The translations under genes and the position numbers were made by a program. From Tyto alba (taxonomy: Eukaryota; Chordata; Aves; Strigiformes; Tytonidae): DNA of 64,000 bases. The notes beneath the pieces were generated by a model. That model made no database searches, was not told where the DNA came from, and saw nothing but the letters and a program-made list of their open reading frames with translations. The DNA lies in contig NW_024881272.1 in NCBI RefSeq assembly GCF_018691265.1, forward strand, positions 20,945,323 through 21,009,322, read 5' to 3'. Positions 39,501 through 52,206 of the stretch are shown piece after piece. Each line of letters opens with the position of its first letter. Positions within the stretch are counted from its first letter, which is position 1.

Positions 39501-40037
39501 CCTTTGGCACCCCTGTTCATACTATTATTAATTATGCATTTCCTCATCTTATTAGTGTTTGAATGGATGTAAAAACCAAACAATGCTGCCCTAAAGGATA
39601 ATACAGCCATACTACAGCCTGACATCTTCCTGGGATTGATAACAGAGGAACCAGTCCTACAAGTGACCTTTGGCTTGTATGTCCTCAAGAAAATTCTGGT
39701 TCTGGATAGATTACATGGACAACTGTTATCTGGCTTTAGGAGGGATCATTACTTCAGAGATATTGAAGACTATGTTGAGCTATATGGCAACAGTCATAAC
39801 CTCCCTTCCTCTTACAAAAGAAAAAAATTAATCTGTTGAAACAACCATATCAGCAAACTACTGAATTATTGAATAATCTCAGACTACCTGCAGACTCAGG
39901 AGTATCTCTTTGAGTTCATTACACTGTGATTGTCATTTCATGATTTGCTTTTAAATTATAAAGATCTAAACCTCCGATATTTACAATAGTTGAATTACTA
40001 ACATCTTAGATAAGTTAGGAGCTGAAGTTTAGCTAAA

Positions 40038-40127
40038 GTTATCTAAATTTGCCTGTAAAATTATAGGCTTGTAAAGTTATTTAAATTTGCCTGTAAAATT
40101 ATAGGCTTGTAAAGTTATCTGAATTTG
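40038..40127. repeat. 38 bp tandem repeat, about 2.4 copies
   Basis: Unit 1 (40038-40075) and unit 2 (40076-40113) differ at one base (gttatct versus gttattt near the start). A partial third unit, gttatctgaatttg, runs to 40127. It is a recent local duplication in AT-rich unique sequence. Confidence 0.95.
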
Positions 40128-43100
40128 TACAAAAGTCTCAGTTCCTAACTTTAGGTATGTTCATAAGTGACATATCTTTAAGCAATTTTATTTCCCAATC
40201 AGTATGCTTTATTAGCATTATCAAAAGGATGAACTAAGTTCACATTGTTCATGCTGTACCAGTTTACAGCAACATCTGCTGGATAACCTAGAACTGTAAT
40301 AACAGAGACTCTGGCATACTGAAGTGACAGAACAATATGAGATGGCTAGGGGAAGGCAAGGGTTAGATAAGAAGATAAGAGAAGGCTTTCACATCAAGGA
40401 CTTTGCTTCAAAATGACACCTACCCTTCGCTACTGCCTGTGCCATTGATTTCATGACTTGTTCGGGTTGCCAGTTCATCTAGAAGGCTCCCCAGCTTATG
40501 AGAGGTTGTATCAGAAACAGTAAAGTCAGATGGCAGTTTTGTATGCCTTGGGGGAAAAAGTAGATCTATATGATAGGGAAAATGATAGAAAAACTAGAAT
40601 GACTCTACCCTATTCCACAGTCATTTAATGTTTTAGCTGGCATTAAGTTTAAGTGCACCTTATAGTGTTAGTATCTCAATTTTGATGGCCAAAAGTTCCC
40701 CCCTCTTTAAAAGAAAGAACGTTTTAAACCCCTACATTCACATTAGTAAGTCAATAACAAGAATATTTGCTTTGATAGTCTTGTTGGCACACAATAGTTG
40801 AGGCAGTTTTATTATTTTTTTTTATTACGGTAGTAGTATCTTTAGGGCAAAGTCTCTGGGAGAAATACTATTAAATACTTAGCCTGGACAAAAGCTTCTT
40901 GAAGAGGAATTTTCAAGTGCTTTTCAGCTGCACTGTGGTTTATTGTTTGCTTTAAATCAGGCCAGAGTCTAAGCTACGTACCATGGTGTCTGTTAAAAAA
41001 TTATTATGGTGCAATTAAAAACAATGTTAAAGGCGGAATTCCCCCCTTCTCTCCCTCTGTATAACTTCTATATGCTTCCTCTGTGCCTTTCATGGTTATC
41101 TGAAACAGCTCTGGTCAGGAGATACAGCTGTCATGAAACACTCAACAGATGGCAGTGGCTGGGTGATCCTTCATCCATTTTTGGATGCTCTACTGACATT
41201 TGAGCTCATGCCTTATATAAATGCTGTCATGCCCCTGACTCCTTTTAGCCAACACAAGCCTACAACATGCAGTGACAATATTCATCTTTCCAAAGGAATA
41301 GAGATAAATTGAACTGCCCTTATGAAAAGCAATATAAAATACTTAAATTTAGTGTCCTTTAAAACTTTTAACCATTATAGATAGATATGACTAGAAAATA
41401 GATAGACTGATAAATTGGTAGATGGATCTCCTTTCTTACTGCTGTTTCATCCTTAAGCTATTTTATTCTTATAAGGCTCTTCAGAGATTGATTTAGCTTA
41501 CAAAGAACAGCAATTTCTCTCCAGTTTTAGGAAACTGCTAGAAACTAGAGTGCTTTGAAAAGAAATCGATTAGCACAACTTCTTTAAAAAGAAAGGAAAA
41601 CAGCTAAAAGATACACAGTATCTTTGAGCTTTTCAGGTAGTAAAGACTGCTTAGCATTTTATCTTAAGTTTTTAAAGCTTATTCTTATTGTATTTTTGAC
41701 AGAGTCAAATTGGAAGAACCAACAGCTCATGGAATAGAAGACATGACTGCCTTTGTGTTTGAATTTTTGTTTGTTTTAAAACAGCTTTATAATGGTACCA
41801 TCTAATAAAGTTGGTTTAGAGAGACTGACAGTCCCTGTATGTGTCCCACATAGGGGACTACATTTTGTGCTTCTCAAGGTTCAATCCCGGTCACTGTGGT
41901 CCTTGATATAAAAACAAACGAGAGATAAGAGATGGGAAGAGAAGAGGTGGGTGGATAAATTCATGTACTTAATCACAGGGATTAAGAAAGACTTCTTGGG
42001 AATGGTGGGTACTGGTATTTTGTCCCAACCTAGGAGTGGTGGCTACATTTTTCTCATACTGTTTCCAGCACAACTCATTCTAAATACAGGATGTTCAGAG
42101 ATTATCACTGCAAACACAGCTGATTTATTTAATTGCACAAACACTTGATGCCCTTCACTGTGGAGGCCTGTTTTTTTAATGTTGTTAAGAACCATGTGAT
42201 TTACAAGTTAATTTATACCTTAATAGTGATGAAAGAAAATGCAAGGCCTATATCACTTTGTCAACAGTCCTTGATGAACAGCCAACAGATATTTAACCAA
42301 GTACTTACAAAACCAAGACACACCTAGTGTGATGAAAGGGAAACCAAAGTTAGGAAGCATGGTCTAATTCTTCAGGCCTAAACTTAGATTTAGACTGGAA
42401 GTACCAGCAGAATGATGCCATGACAGTGTGAGGGTGCAGTCAGAAACAAGACTTACTGTTTATAGCTCAGCAGTAGATTATGTCCTGTGTGAAGTTACAC
42501 AAGTCATTAAGATCTCTTAAATAATCTTAATAGAAATTAACTTCCACAAATACAATTTATTATTTACTAACGCTGGCCATGTTTGGCTACTACAGTATAG
42601 AGCTGACTGATGTAACTGCTTACAGATTTCAAATTAGTCAAAGGTCCTCCAGATCACTGTCTTTCACTCTGTCAGGTTTAAGGAAGAACAATGACTGGAG
42701 ATAGGCCAATTTCAATCACTTTTCATACTGTAATCCTTCCTGTTATACTTCAGCTGTTAAGACAGTAAGGTAAAGGAGCATTCAGTCTATACCTGAACCT
42801 ATAATTAATCAATAGGATCAATATGATCACAGCCACTTATTTTCAACATAAAAAACCTGCATGGTTTGCCTGTACAAAAGCTTCATTTATTGAATGTTTA
42901 ATTCCCAAACTACACCTCTAGAGACAACAAGCTACCAAGCGAATCTAATGCTGACATCTTAATTTAGCAGTGTTTATTCTTCCATTTATTCTTGGGCTGC
43001 ACAGTCAGACAACATCCTTGCTAGATCAGGACAGTCAGATGTGGCCAACTAATCTGCACTAATCAGTTAATAAGCCTTTGGACCGCACATAACAACAGGA

Positions 43101-43818
43101 ACATACATGGTTCAGGCTGGGCACAATCACATATATAACTGTATGTCTGAGCATTAGAAATGAAAGAGATGCTAATGCTGTATACCAGAGGGTTAATCTT
43201 TCTTGCTGCTTAGAAGTCCTCTGGATCCTATTTTCACTACGCATCCATGCCAAGGGTGTGGACAGCGATTCCCATTAATTTCTGCCTTTAAGACAGAACT
43301 ATTCTCTGATACCTCAGAAAGTATCAAAGAATATGTAACATATGCATTTATCATAGGTTCAAATCCCCTTAACTATTCTCACTTATTTAAATAGTATTTA
43401 CCTCATGTTCCAGAAAAGTATGTTCTCTAGTCATAGCCATATCATTTGTTATTTTTGTTGGTTTGTGCCACTGCATTCATTATCTAATGTATGAAGAGAT
43501 TGAAATAAAAAAGTATAGTTCTTTGCAGCACTGGCATTTGCATTTAGAGGCTTGTGCTGGTTTTGGCTGAGATAGAGTTAATTTTCTTCATGGTAGCTAG
43601 TATGGGATTATATTTTGGATTTGTGCTGGAAACATTGTTGATAGCACAGGGATGTTTTCATTATTGCTGAGCAGTGCTGAGGCAGAGCCAAGGCCTTTGC
43701 TGCTTCTCACCCCACCCCATCAGCGAGTGGGCTGGGGGTGCACGAGGAGCTGGGAGGGGACACAGCCGGGACAGCTGACCTCAGGGATATCTCACACCAT
43801 ATGGTGTCATGCTCAGCA

Positions 43819-43824
43819 TATAAA
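43819..43824 (+). promoter_or_regulatory. LTR TATA box
   Basis: TATAAA lies in the middle of the LTR, about 160 bases upstream of the ATTAAA signal. This is the expected order of a U3 promoter followed by an R/U5 end. Whether it still drives transcription in this copy cannot be judged from sequence. Confidence 0.6.
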
Positions 43825-43982
43825 GCTGGGGGAACAAGAAGGAAGGGGGGATGTTTGGAGTTACAAGGCGTGTCTTCCCAAGTAACTGTTACAGGTGATG
43901 GAGCCCAGGTGTCCTGGGGATGGATGGCTAAGCCTGTGTGCTGATGGAGAGCGGAGAATGAATTCCTTGTTTTGCTTTATCT

Positions 43983-43988
43983 ATTAAA
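43983..43988 (+). promoter_or_regulatory. LTR polyadenylation signal (ATTAAA)
   Basis: ATTAAA in the context ctattaaactgtgtttatct sits 3' of the LTR TATA box and upstream of the T/C-rich U5-like end. The placement fits the LTR poly(A) signal. Confidence 0.55.
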
Positions 43989-46900
43989 CTGTGTTTATCT
44001 CAACCCATGAGTTTTCTCACTTTTACTCTTCTGATTTTCTCTCCCATCCTACCAAGGGGAAGTGAGCAAGCAGCTGGGTGGTGCTTAGTCACCAGCTGTG
44101 GTTAAACCATGACAAGACTCTTTTGTACTAGCTTCAGAACCCTGTGTTTTACATCAAGAAAGAGGAGAAGGATATGGAAGAAACTGAAGAAGGATTTTGA
44201 ACTTCTCTTGTGTAACTTGTAAACTTAAGCTATGGAGAAATCTGCAGTGCATCTGTGAATCTGTAAGTCTGGATAACGTTACTGTTTCACACAGCATTTC
44301 CCATTCCATATGTTTATCCCACACAGTTCCATGGAGCTATATTAATGAGTGGAACATTACTATATGGTTATAGTTGCAAACTAAGTTAAAATCCAAGAAC
44401 CACCTGTTATGCACTTCATACAAATAACAGGACAACACAGAAAATTTTCGTACAAATTCTAGCTATAAGTCGCCTCATAATACAATAAATAATTTTCCTT
44501 ATAAAAATGGTAAGACTAATCCCTTTCTTTCATATGTACATGACTTTGCCTTATTCCAGCATCATTAGCTTAGACAGTGGGCATTTCATGTTTTTCTTCA
44601 CTTTTGGTATAGATGAGGTTACAGAAGTTTGAGCTGAGAGCTGTATGGTGATCATTACTACTTCTGTTATATCATTGAGCATATCACAATGCAAAATGAT
44701 AAAGGATTGACAGCATAAACACTGGGAAAAGCAGTGACAAACACCCTGCAAACACACAAAACAGCAAAGCTGAGCAAAATTTTCATGCTGCAAAGATTCA
44801 CAAGCCACAGTTGATCTGTTTGAGCACTGTGAGACTATACACAATAGGGAGCTTTCCAGTACTAATCTGTTCTGACATTTTATAGAAACTAATTCTTGCA
44901 GACAAATAAAGGTCTAGTTTGGAACAATTTTATTCAGGCCATCAGCATCCTTCCTGATTTGATCTGATTTTCAAATAGCATATGTTTTTCTGTTTGTGGT
45001 CTTCACATCTTACATAAAAGCAAGATAAAACTAGCAAATGCAGCATTTACAAGAAAGCTAGGATATAAGGCAGGTAGAATTTAAGCAGATTTTAAGTCAG
45101 GACAATCACATAACAGGAAGAAAGTTGCACAAGAACAGAATTAACAATTTTATTTATTTGATATATATGTATGTCTATTCACACATATGCACACACATTG
45201 GGAATTTTAACAAAACATTGTTTTATCATTTCTTCAGCTGGGTAGATGCTGATCATCAGTCACTCGCTGAAACCATAAAAAAAAAAGTGCTATTTGAGGG
45301 GGTTTTTGCATGGTTTGAGTACTGGTCCTTCTGTCAGCATTTCACTGTATTATTTTAAAGAGCAACTCTGCATGTGAGGAGACAGATACTGGTGATTTAG
45401 GCAGGCCACCACAGCACAGTACTATAACTCAGCTGATATTTAATGATTTACCATTTAATGCAGTTCATCTTTCATAACCCCAGGTTCAAACAGAAGCAGC
45501 TGCTATTAGGGGGATGCAATGGTATTGAACTTCCAACCAAAGGCATAGGAGAGCTTCTTTTATAGCTCTAGCTACTGGACCCATCTGGCTCTTCACTTAA
45601 GTACTGCAAATGGAGAGAAACACTTTGCTTCCCATCAGTGAGGTCCTGAACAGAATGCATAATTATTCAGAATAAAGGCTTTCCAGACAAAATTAGCTGC
45701 ATTATCAATATGTTCCCAAACTTTGGTGGATGAAAACAATTTAATCCATTTTATTATCTAAAGAACACTCTGATGAAATCAGAAGCATATAAAAAGAATA
45801 ATCATATTTATTTGAAATAATTTTTAATATCAACATCTCCAAGTCTGATCATGAGGAAAATAGGTCAGTGTTTCTAAAACAGTTTATTCTGGAAATGAAA
45901 GATTAATTTTTCATTTACCTTCATTTTGAAACAAGAAGAAGGAGAGGAAAGGGAGAGTTTGTAGCCTTGTAGGACACAGCAGAAACTGATATATGGTCTC
46001 TTTCTAGTAGGAGGCTTGTATTATTGAGGCAGGAGGCTTGCTGTTCCCTAATACCCCAGGTCCAAGTGCTTTAACTAAAGTTAACTTAAATGGAGCAACT
46101 TAAATGAAATGCAAGCTTTTAGATGGAAAGAAAAAAATGAAAACACCTCTATTTGAAGCAGAAAGCCTGCAAATGTTAGAAATTTTATCAAACAGGTTGC
46201 TTTAAAAAAGACCTTTTAAATAAAAAATCCTTTCCTAATGCAATAATTTTCTATTTTCATTTTTGTTCTTTTTGAGATCTTAAAGTAAGTAGATTATGGC
46301 AGAACTACATTCACTTCTAATTCTTACCAGTATCTGTAAATTAGGATTTGCAAGAAAAGAAGTAGATTATGGACTTTATTAGAATTACAGGGCTACAGAA
46401 TAACAACTGTTGCCTAGTTATTATTATAGCTAATCATTTAATTTCCCACAGTGGACCAAAGAAATGTTCATACCTTAACTGTAAAAGTAGGTGTCTTTTG
46501 TTATTAGTAGCTTTTAAAGCAGAGGTATCCAAACACAATGCAATTTAAAAACACAAGAATCTATTTCAAGGCTTACATGCAACTTCACTTCTTTTTGGTT
46601 TCTCTCCACATCTAAGAATATGAACTCACTTTATAATTACTACAGGATTCAGTCTCAATATGGAATATAATTCTGGTGATGCTATTTTTACTATTGAAAG
46701 CTCTTCAAAACATACAACAGCAAGCTTTGCTTGAATTTATATCTAAATGCCAAAATCAGTTTGGGATGGGTTCTCCATTGCTTGTTCTACCCAGTGTTGT
46801 TGTTCTAGTGCACTGGTAGAAGTGAATCCAATTCACCTCCCTTTTCTGTTATTTGCAAGTTTTCAGTCCTTCCTTTTCCCCCAAGAATACTAAATCTAAA

Positions 46901-47421
46901 TTGCAACATTTGACTCAAAGATATAAAAATTTATAAGAGACTTGAAAAGTGTTTGGCTAAATCTAAAAATCTATGCTGAATTTGCAGAATATCTTTTTGT
47001 AATCAAGAGAGATTCTCAAAGACATTGCTTTACTTGCAAGTATTGATTTTCCCTTATAAGCTAAACAGGATAACCACATACAACTCCTTGCCAAGTATTA
47101 TCAATTTCATATTTCCAGAATCAGGTTATGTTAAACTTGGCCACTTTCCTTGTATTTTTTCAAGCCTCTCCCTGTCCTGTTTTCCCCTTAAGCTTCATCC
47201 TTCAAACCAGATTTTTATGCTATGTTTGTAGGAATCCTACACGCTTGGCTGATTGTTTTCTCTCAAAGAGATAATACCTAACAAATATTCCACCTAATGC
47301 CACTTAGTAAGTGGCATTAAGCAGGAAAAGTCCAGGAACTAGGTTTATAAAGAGGTTCTCTCCAGCATCCTCCATGGTTCTTCTGGTAGGTTCCAACACT
47401 CAGTACTCTAAGAAATTATAC

Positions 47422-47455
47422 TTTTTTTATTTTTTTTTTTTTTTTTTTTTTTTTT
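47422..47455 (-). repeat. T-rich tract with T25
   Basis: T7, a, then T25 at 47431-47455. It creates lysine runs in minus-strand frames, which are artefacts. Confidence 0.9.
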
Positions 47456-47764
47456 GTGCAAGTAGCAGCTTCAATTGGAGAGTTGTGGTGCAAGAGGCAC
47501 TTATACTTGCCAGTGTTTGTAAACAAAGATTGCAGAAGAAAACAGACCCTCTTCTCCTTCCTGCTGTTTCTTGGCATCCTAAGGGTCTTACACAGCCAAT
47601 TCTTCTGTGCAAGATGAGTAAAAGAACAGTTCAACTTCTAATTTAGTTATCCTTGCCCAAACTTCAAAACTTGCTTAGGTGATCCCTAGTTCTTAGAGCA
47701 CCTCAAATCTGGAGGCATTTGCAGGTTAGTCAGCAGAAGTCCACAGATGCCAAAAGTTGAAGTT

Positions 47765-47838
47765 TGGGTTGTTTTTTTTTTTGTTATTGTGTTTTGTTTG
47801 TTTGTTTTTCTTTTTTTTTTTTTTTTTTTTTTTTTTTT
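47765..47838 (-). repeat. T/G tract ending in T28
   Basis: gggttg, T runs, gttttgtttgtttgttttt, then T28 at 47811-47838. It is an A/C tract when read on the minus strand, only 310 bases from the T25 tract at 47.43 kb. Confidence 0.9.
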
Positions 47839-50800
47839 CCTTACACATGGCATCCAGTGATGAGAGTCCAAATGGGATCATTCAGATTTCTAGTTGAGGC
47901 AACCCATGAAGTTTCTTCCAAAGGAACTGAAGTACCCTGATAACCTAGGGATTTCTAAATCTTCCTTATGGAGAAGGACTCCAAGTTCTGAATCCCCAAA
48001 TCCTTCTGATGCAAAAAAATGCCTTATCAGTATGCACCCAACAATTTTGTCCAGGGTTCTGTGAACTTTGGTTGATTTGGTGGCTGCTTAGCTTACAAGA
48101 ATTTTGGTATCTTCCAGGTTTTACTAGTTATGATTAATAAAGTTGTATTTTCAAAGTATTTTCAAAGTAGGTACTTCCCAGCTAGACAGGCCTAGTAGAT
48201 TTTATCTGCAAGAAGTTAGTTGAAAGGGGAATAACAACATTTGCCCTGATTATAACACTCACCAAAAACATGTCAAGGCTTAAGTGCAGTCATGACCTCC
48301 TCAGCAGAAAGATACAAGCTTATACCTCCGACAGCAACTCAAAGAAGTGAACTTAATATCTCATATATAGGGAGTGAAAAGGCTAAAACTAAGAGAAAAT
48401 AAGAAAATAAGACCAGGAAAAAAGTGCTACAAAAAGTTTTGCTTTTAAGGGCCTAGACATTTAATTCTAGAAGATGAATCAAGATTGCAAATGCTATCTG
48501 GAAAATAGTACCTGGGACCTGGATTCCCTGTTGCAAACCAAGACATAAGTATGCCCCTATCATATGATGAGTATGTGTCAGCCGCGAGAGAGAATCTAAG
48601 TGCTAAGTCACTTGATCTGACACACATACCAACTGCTATCCTGTGACCAGGATTACATATGTCATTTATCAGGATCTCTTCCTATGCATATTTTATTCAC
48701 ATACGTGTGTATTCATTTTTGTGATAGCGTCAGATCCTACAGAAGGTGGGGGAAAGGAAAGAGAACATGCCACAGGCACATAAGCTATCAGCCTGGCGGA
48801 ATAGCTAATCGAGTCCACATTTTTTCCCCTTTCTTTCCTGTGAACCTTCAGAGAAAGAAGCAGACCAGGAAGAGCTGGCAAGCAAGACAGCGTACAGTGC
48901 ATAAACTGGACGTATCTGTGACAGAGCAACTTATCTCTTAGCATGCTCAAGTTCTTCTCCAGACGCCTTCTCATTTGCTAATGTATTTTCTGTGTTGATG
49001 AAATAGTTTTGTAACTACAACAGAGACGCTGTCACACTCCACAACCCTACTACTCTGACACCCATGTGTGGGCAGGCGAAAGTGAGTCATTCCTTATTGC
49101 ATACTCAAGTCTAGTTCACTTTGCACTAACATCAGAGCATTTCTTGAACCTTTCAATATTCTTGCACTGTGTTATATTTTTGCTAGATGTATCAGCTTTA
49201 ACATTGCCCAAGTCTAATTCTGCTTCTGTTTGAAGTTCTTAGATTCTATTCCTGTGTCCTTAGCAACATTCATGACAATTCCCCACCAAGTATTTATTAA
49301 GAAAGTCACAGACTGTGCTACTGTTCTTTTTTCAGGAAAGCAAAATTAAATTACTAGCCCACCATACACCCTTGTAAAGCCTTTCTAGAGACTTCACCAA
49401 GCCAAACTCTTAAACCTTCAGCCAGATTTCAAAACTCACTAGTTTTCATTAATGCATATGTGATTTAGTAAGGCTATTAAGTGGTATAGTTTTGATTTTT
49501 GCAAAACATTTAGCCTCAGAAAATTCTCCAGCACGCTAATTCAAGCACATTAGTAAATACATATATCATGGTTTTATAAAGAATTATGTCTTGTTAGGGT
49601 TTTTTTCTTAAACTTCTAATCACATTACAATCATGATGTTGTCCACTGTTTCACTACCTGTTCCCTTGTGTTTTTTTCCAATCAAGTATTAAATGTAAGT
49701 TGTCATAACTCCTACAATTATTTGACAAGTAGCATCCTTTTCCGTTTTCTAGAAGAAAAAAAGGGTCCTAAAGAAATCAGTTCAAAGTCTTCATATAATC
49801 ACTGACCAAAGAGTATATTTTCTTAAAATTTATGTATGCTAAGGTTCCTTCCAAACTAAACTATCCTATGTGCTAAGATTCTGCAAAGTTTGTAGTCAAA
49901 AGAGAATTTTATTCATATTATAGCTTTACTCAAGAAAAGTAAAGACAGATAAAATGGTGTTTAACATCTTAACATTTGCATTTACCCTCCTCCCTCCCAA
50001 TAAATTTACTCTCCCAAGTACTAACTACTGTAAGTTCCTGGTACCTCTCAAGGAAGAAATTAATCTGTAGTAAGACTTCTTGGAAGAAAAGGGGGAAGTA
50101 GTAGTATTAAGTATTTTTTGCAATGCCATCTTTCAATATTGGTTATTTGGATCTTCACTCTAAAATAAAATGTGACCTATGATAAAAATAATCTCACATC
50201 TCAGTTTCCAGAGAAGATCTCAGTTCTATTGTTATCCTCTCCAAATAATAGAATCAACCTGTGACTTCAGTAAGAAATCTATGGACATTGGAAGAGGCAG
50301 CTATCATAATTAAAACTGACTGTGGGAAAAGAAAAAAGTTTGTCCTTAATTACACATGCAAAGTGTTTACAGGCCAAACAGAAGTCATACTTGCCTGTTT
50401 CTTATCAGATTGTTTCCAAGGAAGAAGCTAGAAATATTTATTTGGCAACCACTTATTTTGTAATGAGGTCAGCACGTTAATTTCATTTGTTTTTCTCCAT
50501 CTAATACTTAGTACCACACCTTCAACTAAAGGACAAAAACTATTATTACACAGTATTATCAAGAAGCTTATGAAAATACAGAACAGAGGTTGCTTAACAA
50601 CATAATACAATGGACAAAGGCATTTGACAACAGTGAAATTTAAAAGGTTTTTAGATAATGTTAAATATTTGATTACACAAAAGAAATATTCTGTAAATAT
50701 ACATAAATTACTTGGAATAGCTGTATTTGGAATAATTTCTATCTAATCTGCCATTTCTCACATGCTACCTACAGTGGATAATAACTAGTATTGTTTCACT

Positions 50801-51898
50801 ACACTTAAGACCACAGTACTTTGGGAAAACTTCGGTTTGCGAGTCTGCCTTTGTTTCATATATACAAATATCCGTTACCAAGAATTCATGGTGGTGTCCT
50901 TTGTCAGTGTTGGATGGACAATAACTTGCTTACCATGTGTATTCTGACAGAGGAATGTCATTTGTGCAGAGGAAATTGAATCCAACAATTTTCGTCTCTA
51001 TCTGGCAGTGTTACCTTGGAGATACTGCAATGTGATAAATGCATTATTGGTCAGTAGTGACTGGATAAAAGCAATATTGTCAGGCAGGCTTTCAGATGTA
51101 ATATGAATGGGAGAATGGGGAAACCAAAACCAACTCAAAAGACTTTTTTTCCTTTCCTTGAATTTCAAGTGTCAACCTCAATATGATGATAATAGGAACT
51201 ACTTTCTATCTGTGATTGAATAACAGTGATAGCTCTTCCTTTATTTAAGGTCCTTTCATATTTTTAGATCAAGTGCTTTATAGGCTTTAGATGAATATTA
51301 CTCGCTCACATCCACCTACCACTGACATGCAGTCAGCCTCTGGGATGCCAGTGAAGAGTGCCAGCAGCACCACATAGCAGGTTCCAGAAGGGGAAGTAAA
51401 AAGAATTAATCCAGCCGAAACTACAGGGGAACAGCAGAAAGGACAATATAATGACCCAAAATGGAACTTGGCCAAGATACCAGGCTTAACAATCATGCAA
51501 GGAGCTGAGCAACTGTTACAGTTCAGTTTTGCGTCTCATCAGCCACGGTAAACCCAGCCAAAACACCACTGCTGATCCCTGTGCTGATGAACTGATTTAG
51601 TACTCCTCTTGCTTCTGTAAGTGGCAAGAGATGTCATCTATTAATTTGCCAGGAGCCCCGACTGCAACACCCAAGTCTCTACTGTTCTCCTTTCCAAGCC
51701 ACACACAGCCCCGTTTACTTAATAGAGTATGACAAAGTTGCAAGGCAGTATGGCTACAGAGAAAGGCATTCGAGAGGATAATGATCTGTCATCAGGCCTG
51801 TGGCAAAAGGAATTTACATGAAGATTAATCAATGTTTACAGCTCTTCTCATTTATGAGAACAAAGCGCTGTTCCTACCTGCCACCAATTCTATGATTT

Positions 51899-51936
51899 TC
51901 AAGAAAGAAAAAAAAGAAAAAAGAAAAAAAGAAAAG
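51899..51936 (+). repeat. (GAAAA)n-like A-rich tract
   Basis: Imperfect repeats of gaaa, gaaaaaaaa and gaaaaaa units; purine only. Confidence 0.8.
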
Positions 51937-52024
51937 GAGCAATGTTTTTTATCTGAGGGATGGCAATGTTGTTCTGTATACTCTGCAAGCCCCAGTTTTA
52001 GCTGGTATAAATCCATAGTTATTC

Positions 52025-52064
52025 TTTATATATGAATATAATATAAAATATAATATATATATAG
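52025..52064. repeat. AT-only tract
   Basis: About forty bases of tata/ataa units with a single G, including (TA)5 near the end. Confidence 0.85.
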
Positions 52065-52156
52065 TCTTTATATACTGAACTTATATTTAGTAGACACTGG
52101 ATGCATCATTTACACACTGCTTGAAGGTTCTTGCATATTATGGTAGTTACCTGAGT

Positions 52157-52206
52157 AAAAAAAAAAAAATAAAAACCCCAAACCCAAAGCCCCAGAAAAA
52201 CACACC
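52157..52206 (+). repeat. A-rich and A/C tract
   Basis: A13, then taaaaaccccaaacccaaag and ccccagaaaaacacacc. Same A-run plus C-run style as the other A/C tracts. Confidence 0.8.

Larger units (their letters stand above)
33734..43547. other. No gene seen; unique sequence
   Basis: Short overlapping frames, the longest 117 codons (36612-36965), none recognisable. An A16 run sits at 35827-35842. Box-B-like strings (ggttcaatcc at 41879 and ggttcaaatcccc near 43355) occur without a foldable tRNA. Confidence 0.55.
43553..44114 (+). mobile_element. Solo LTR of an avian ERVL-type endogenous retrovirus
   Basis: A 562 bp element begins with TG (tgtgctggttttggctgag) and ends with CA (ggttaaaccatgaca), the usual retroviral LTR termini. 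It is flanked by AGGCT (43548-43552) and AGACT (44115-44119), which look like a 5 bp target-site duplication with one change. Inside are a TATA box at 43819-43824, an ATTAAA polyadenylation signal at 43983-43988, and a pyrimidine-rich stretch followed by a G/A-rich end. From memory, the start, the 'gacacagccgggacagctgacc' region (about 43758-43780) and the 3' end match a widespread neoavian ERVL-type LTR. No gag, pol or env sequence adjoins either side, so it is a solo LTR left by recombination between two LTRs. The box upstream of the TATA reads atggtgtcat, which could be a decayed CRE-like site. Exact family name not assigned. Confidence 0.85.
43548..44119. repeat. Imperfect 5 bp target-site duplication around the LTR
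   Basis: AGGCT immediately precedes the TG of the LTR and AGACT immediately follows the CA; four of five bases agree. A 5 bp duplication is typical of ERVL-class integration. One substitution suits an old insertion. With only five bases, chance similarity is possible, but the exact abutment to TG...CA supports it. Confidence 0.6.
44120..52024. other. No gene seen; unique sequence with T-rich tracts
   Basis: No frame above 111 codons, and that one (47311-47646) is opened by the T25 tract. No retroviral internal sequence follows the LTR at 43.5-44.1 kb, confirming that it is solitary. Confidence 0.55.

Noticed and set aside
41812..41891. Possible tRNA or tRNA-derived SINE: near A box (tggtttagagag) and B box (ggttcaatcc)
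   Set aside because: The A box misses a consensus base and I could not draw acceptor or anticodon stems. Could be an old SINE head, but too weak to call.
43353..43368. tRNA-like T-arm string ggttcaaatcccc
   Set aside because: No matching stems or A box at tRNA spacing; the preceding bases do not pair with the cccc. At most a MIR-type B box.
47311..47646. 111-codon plus frame and overlapping lysine-rich minus frames
   Set aside because: Opened by the T25 homopolymer, giving a phenylalanine or lysine run; no recognisable protein.
47422..47880. Processed pseudogene on the minus strand, using T25 or T28 as poly(A) tail
   Set aside because: No AATAAA/ATTAAA-type signal just upstream of the tail on the minus strand, no target duplication and no recognisable gene body.
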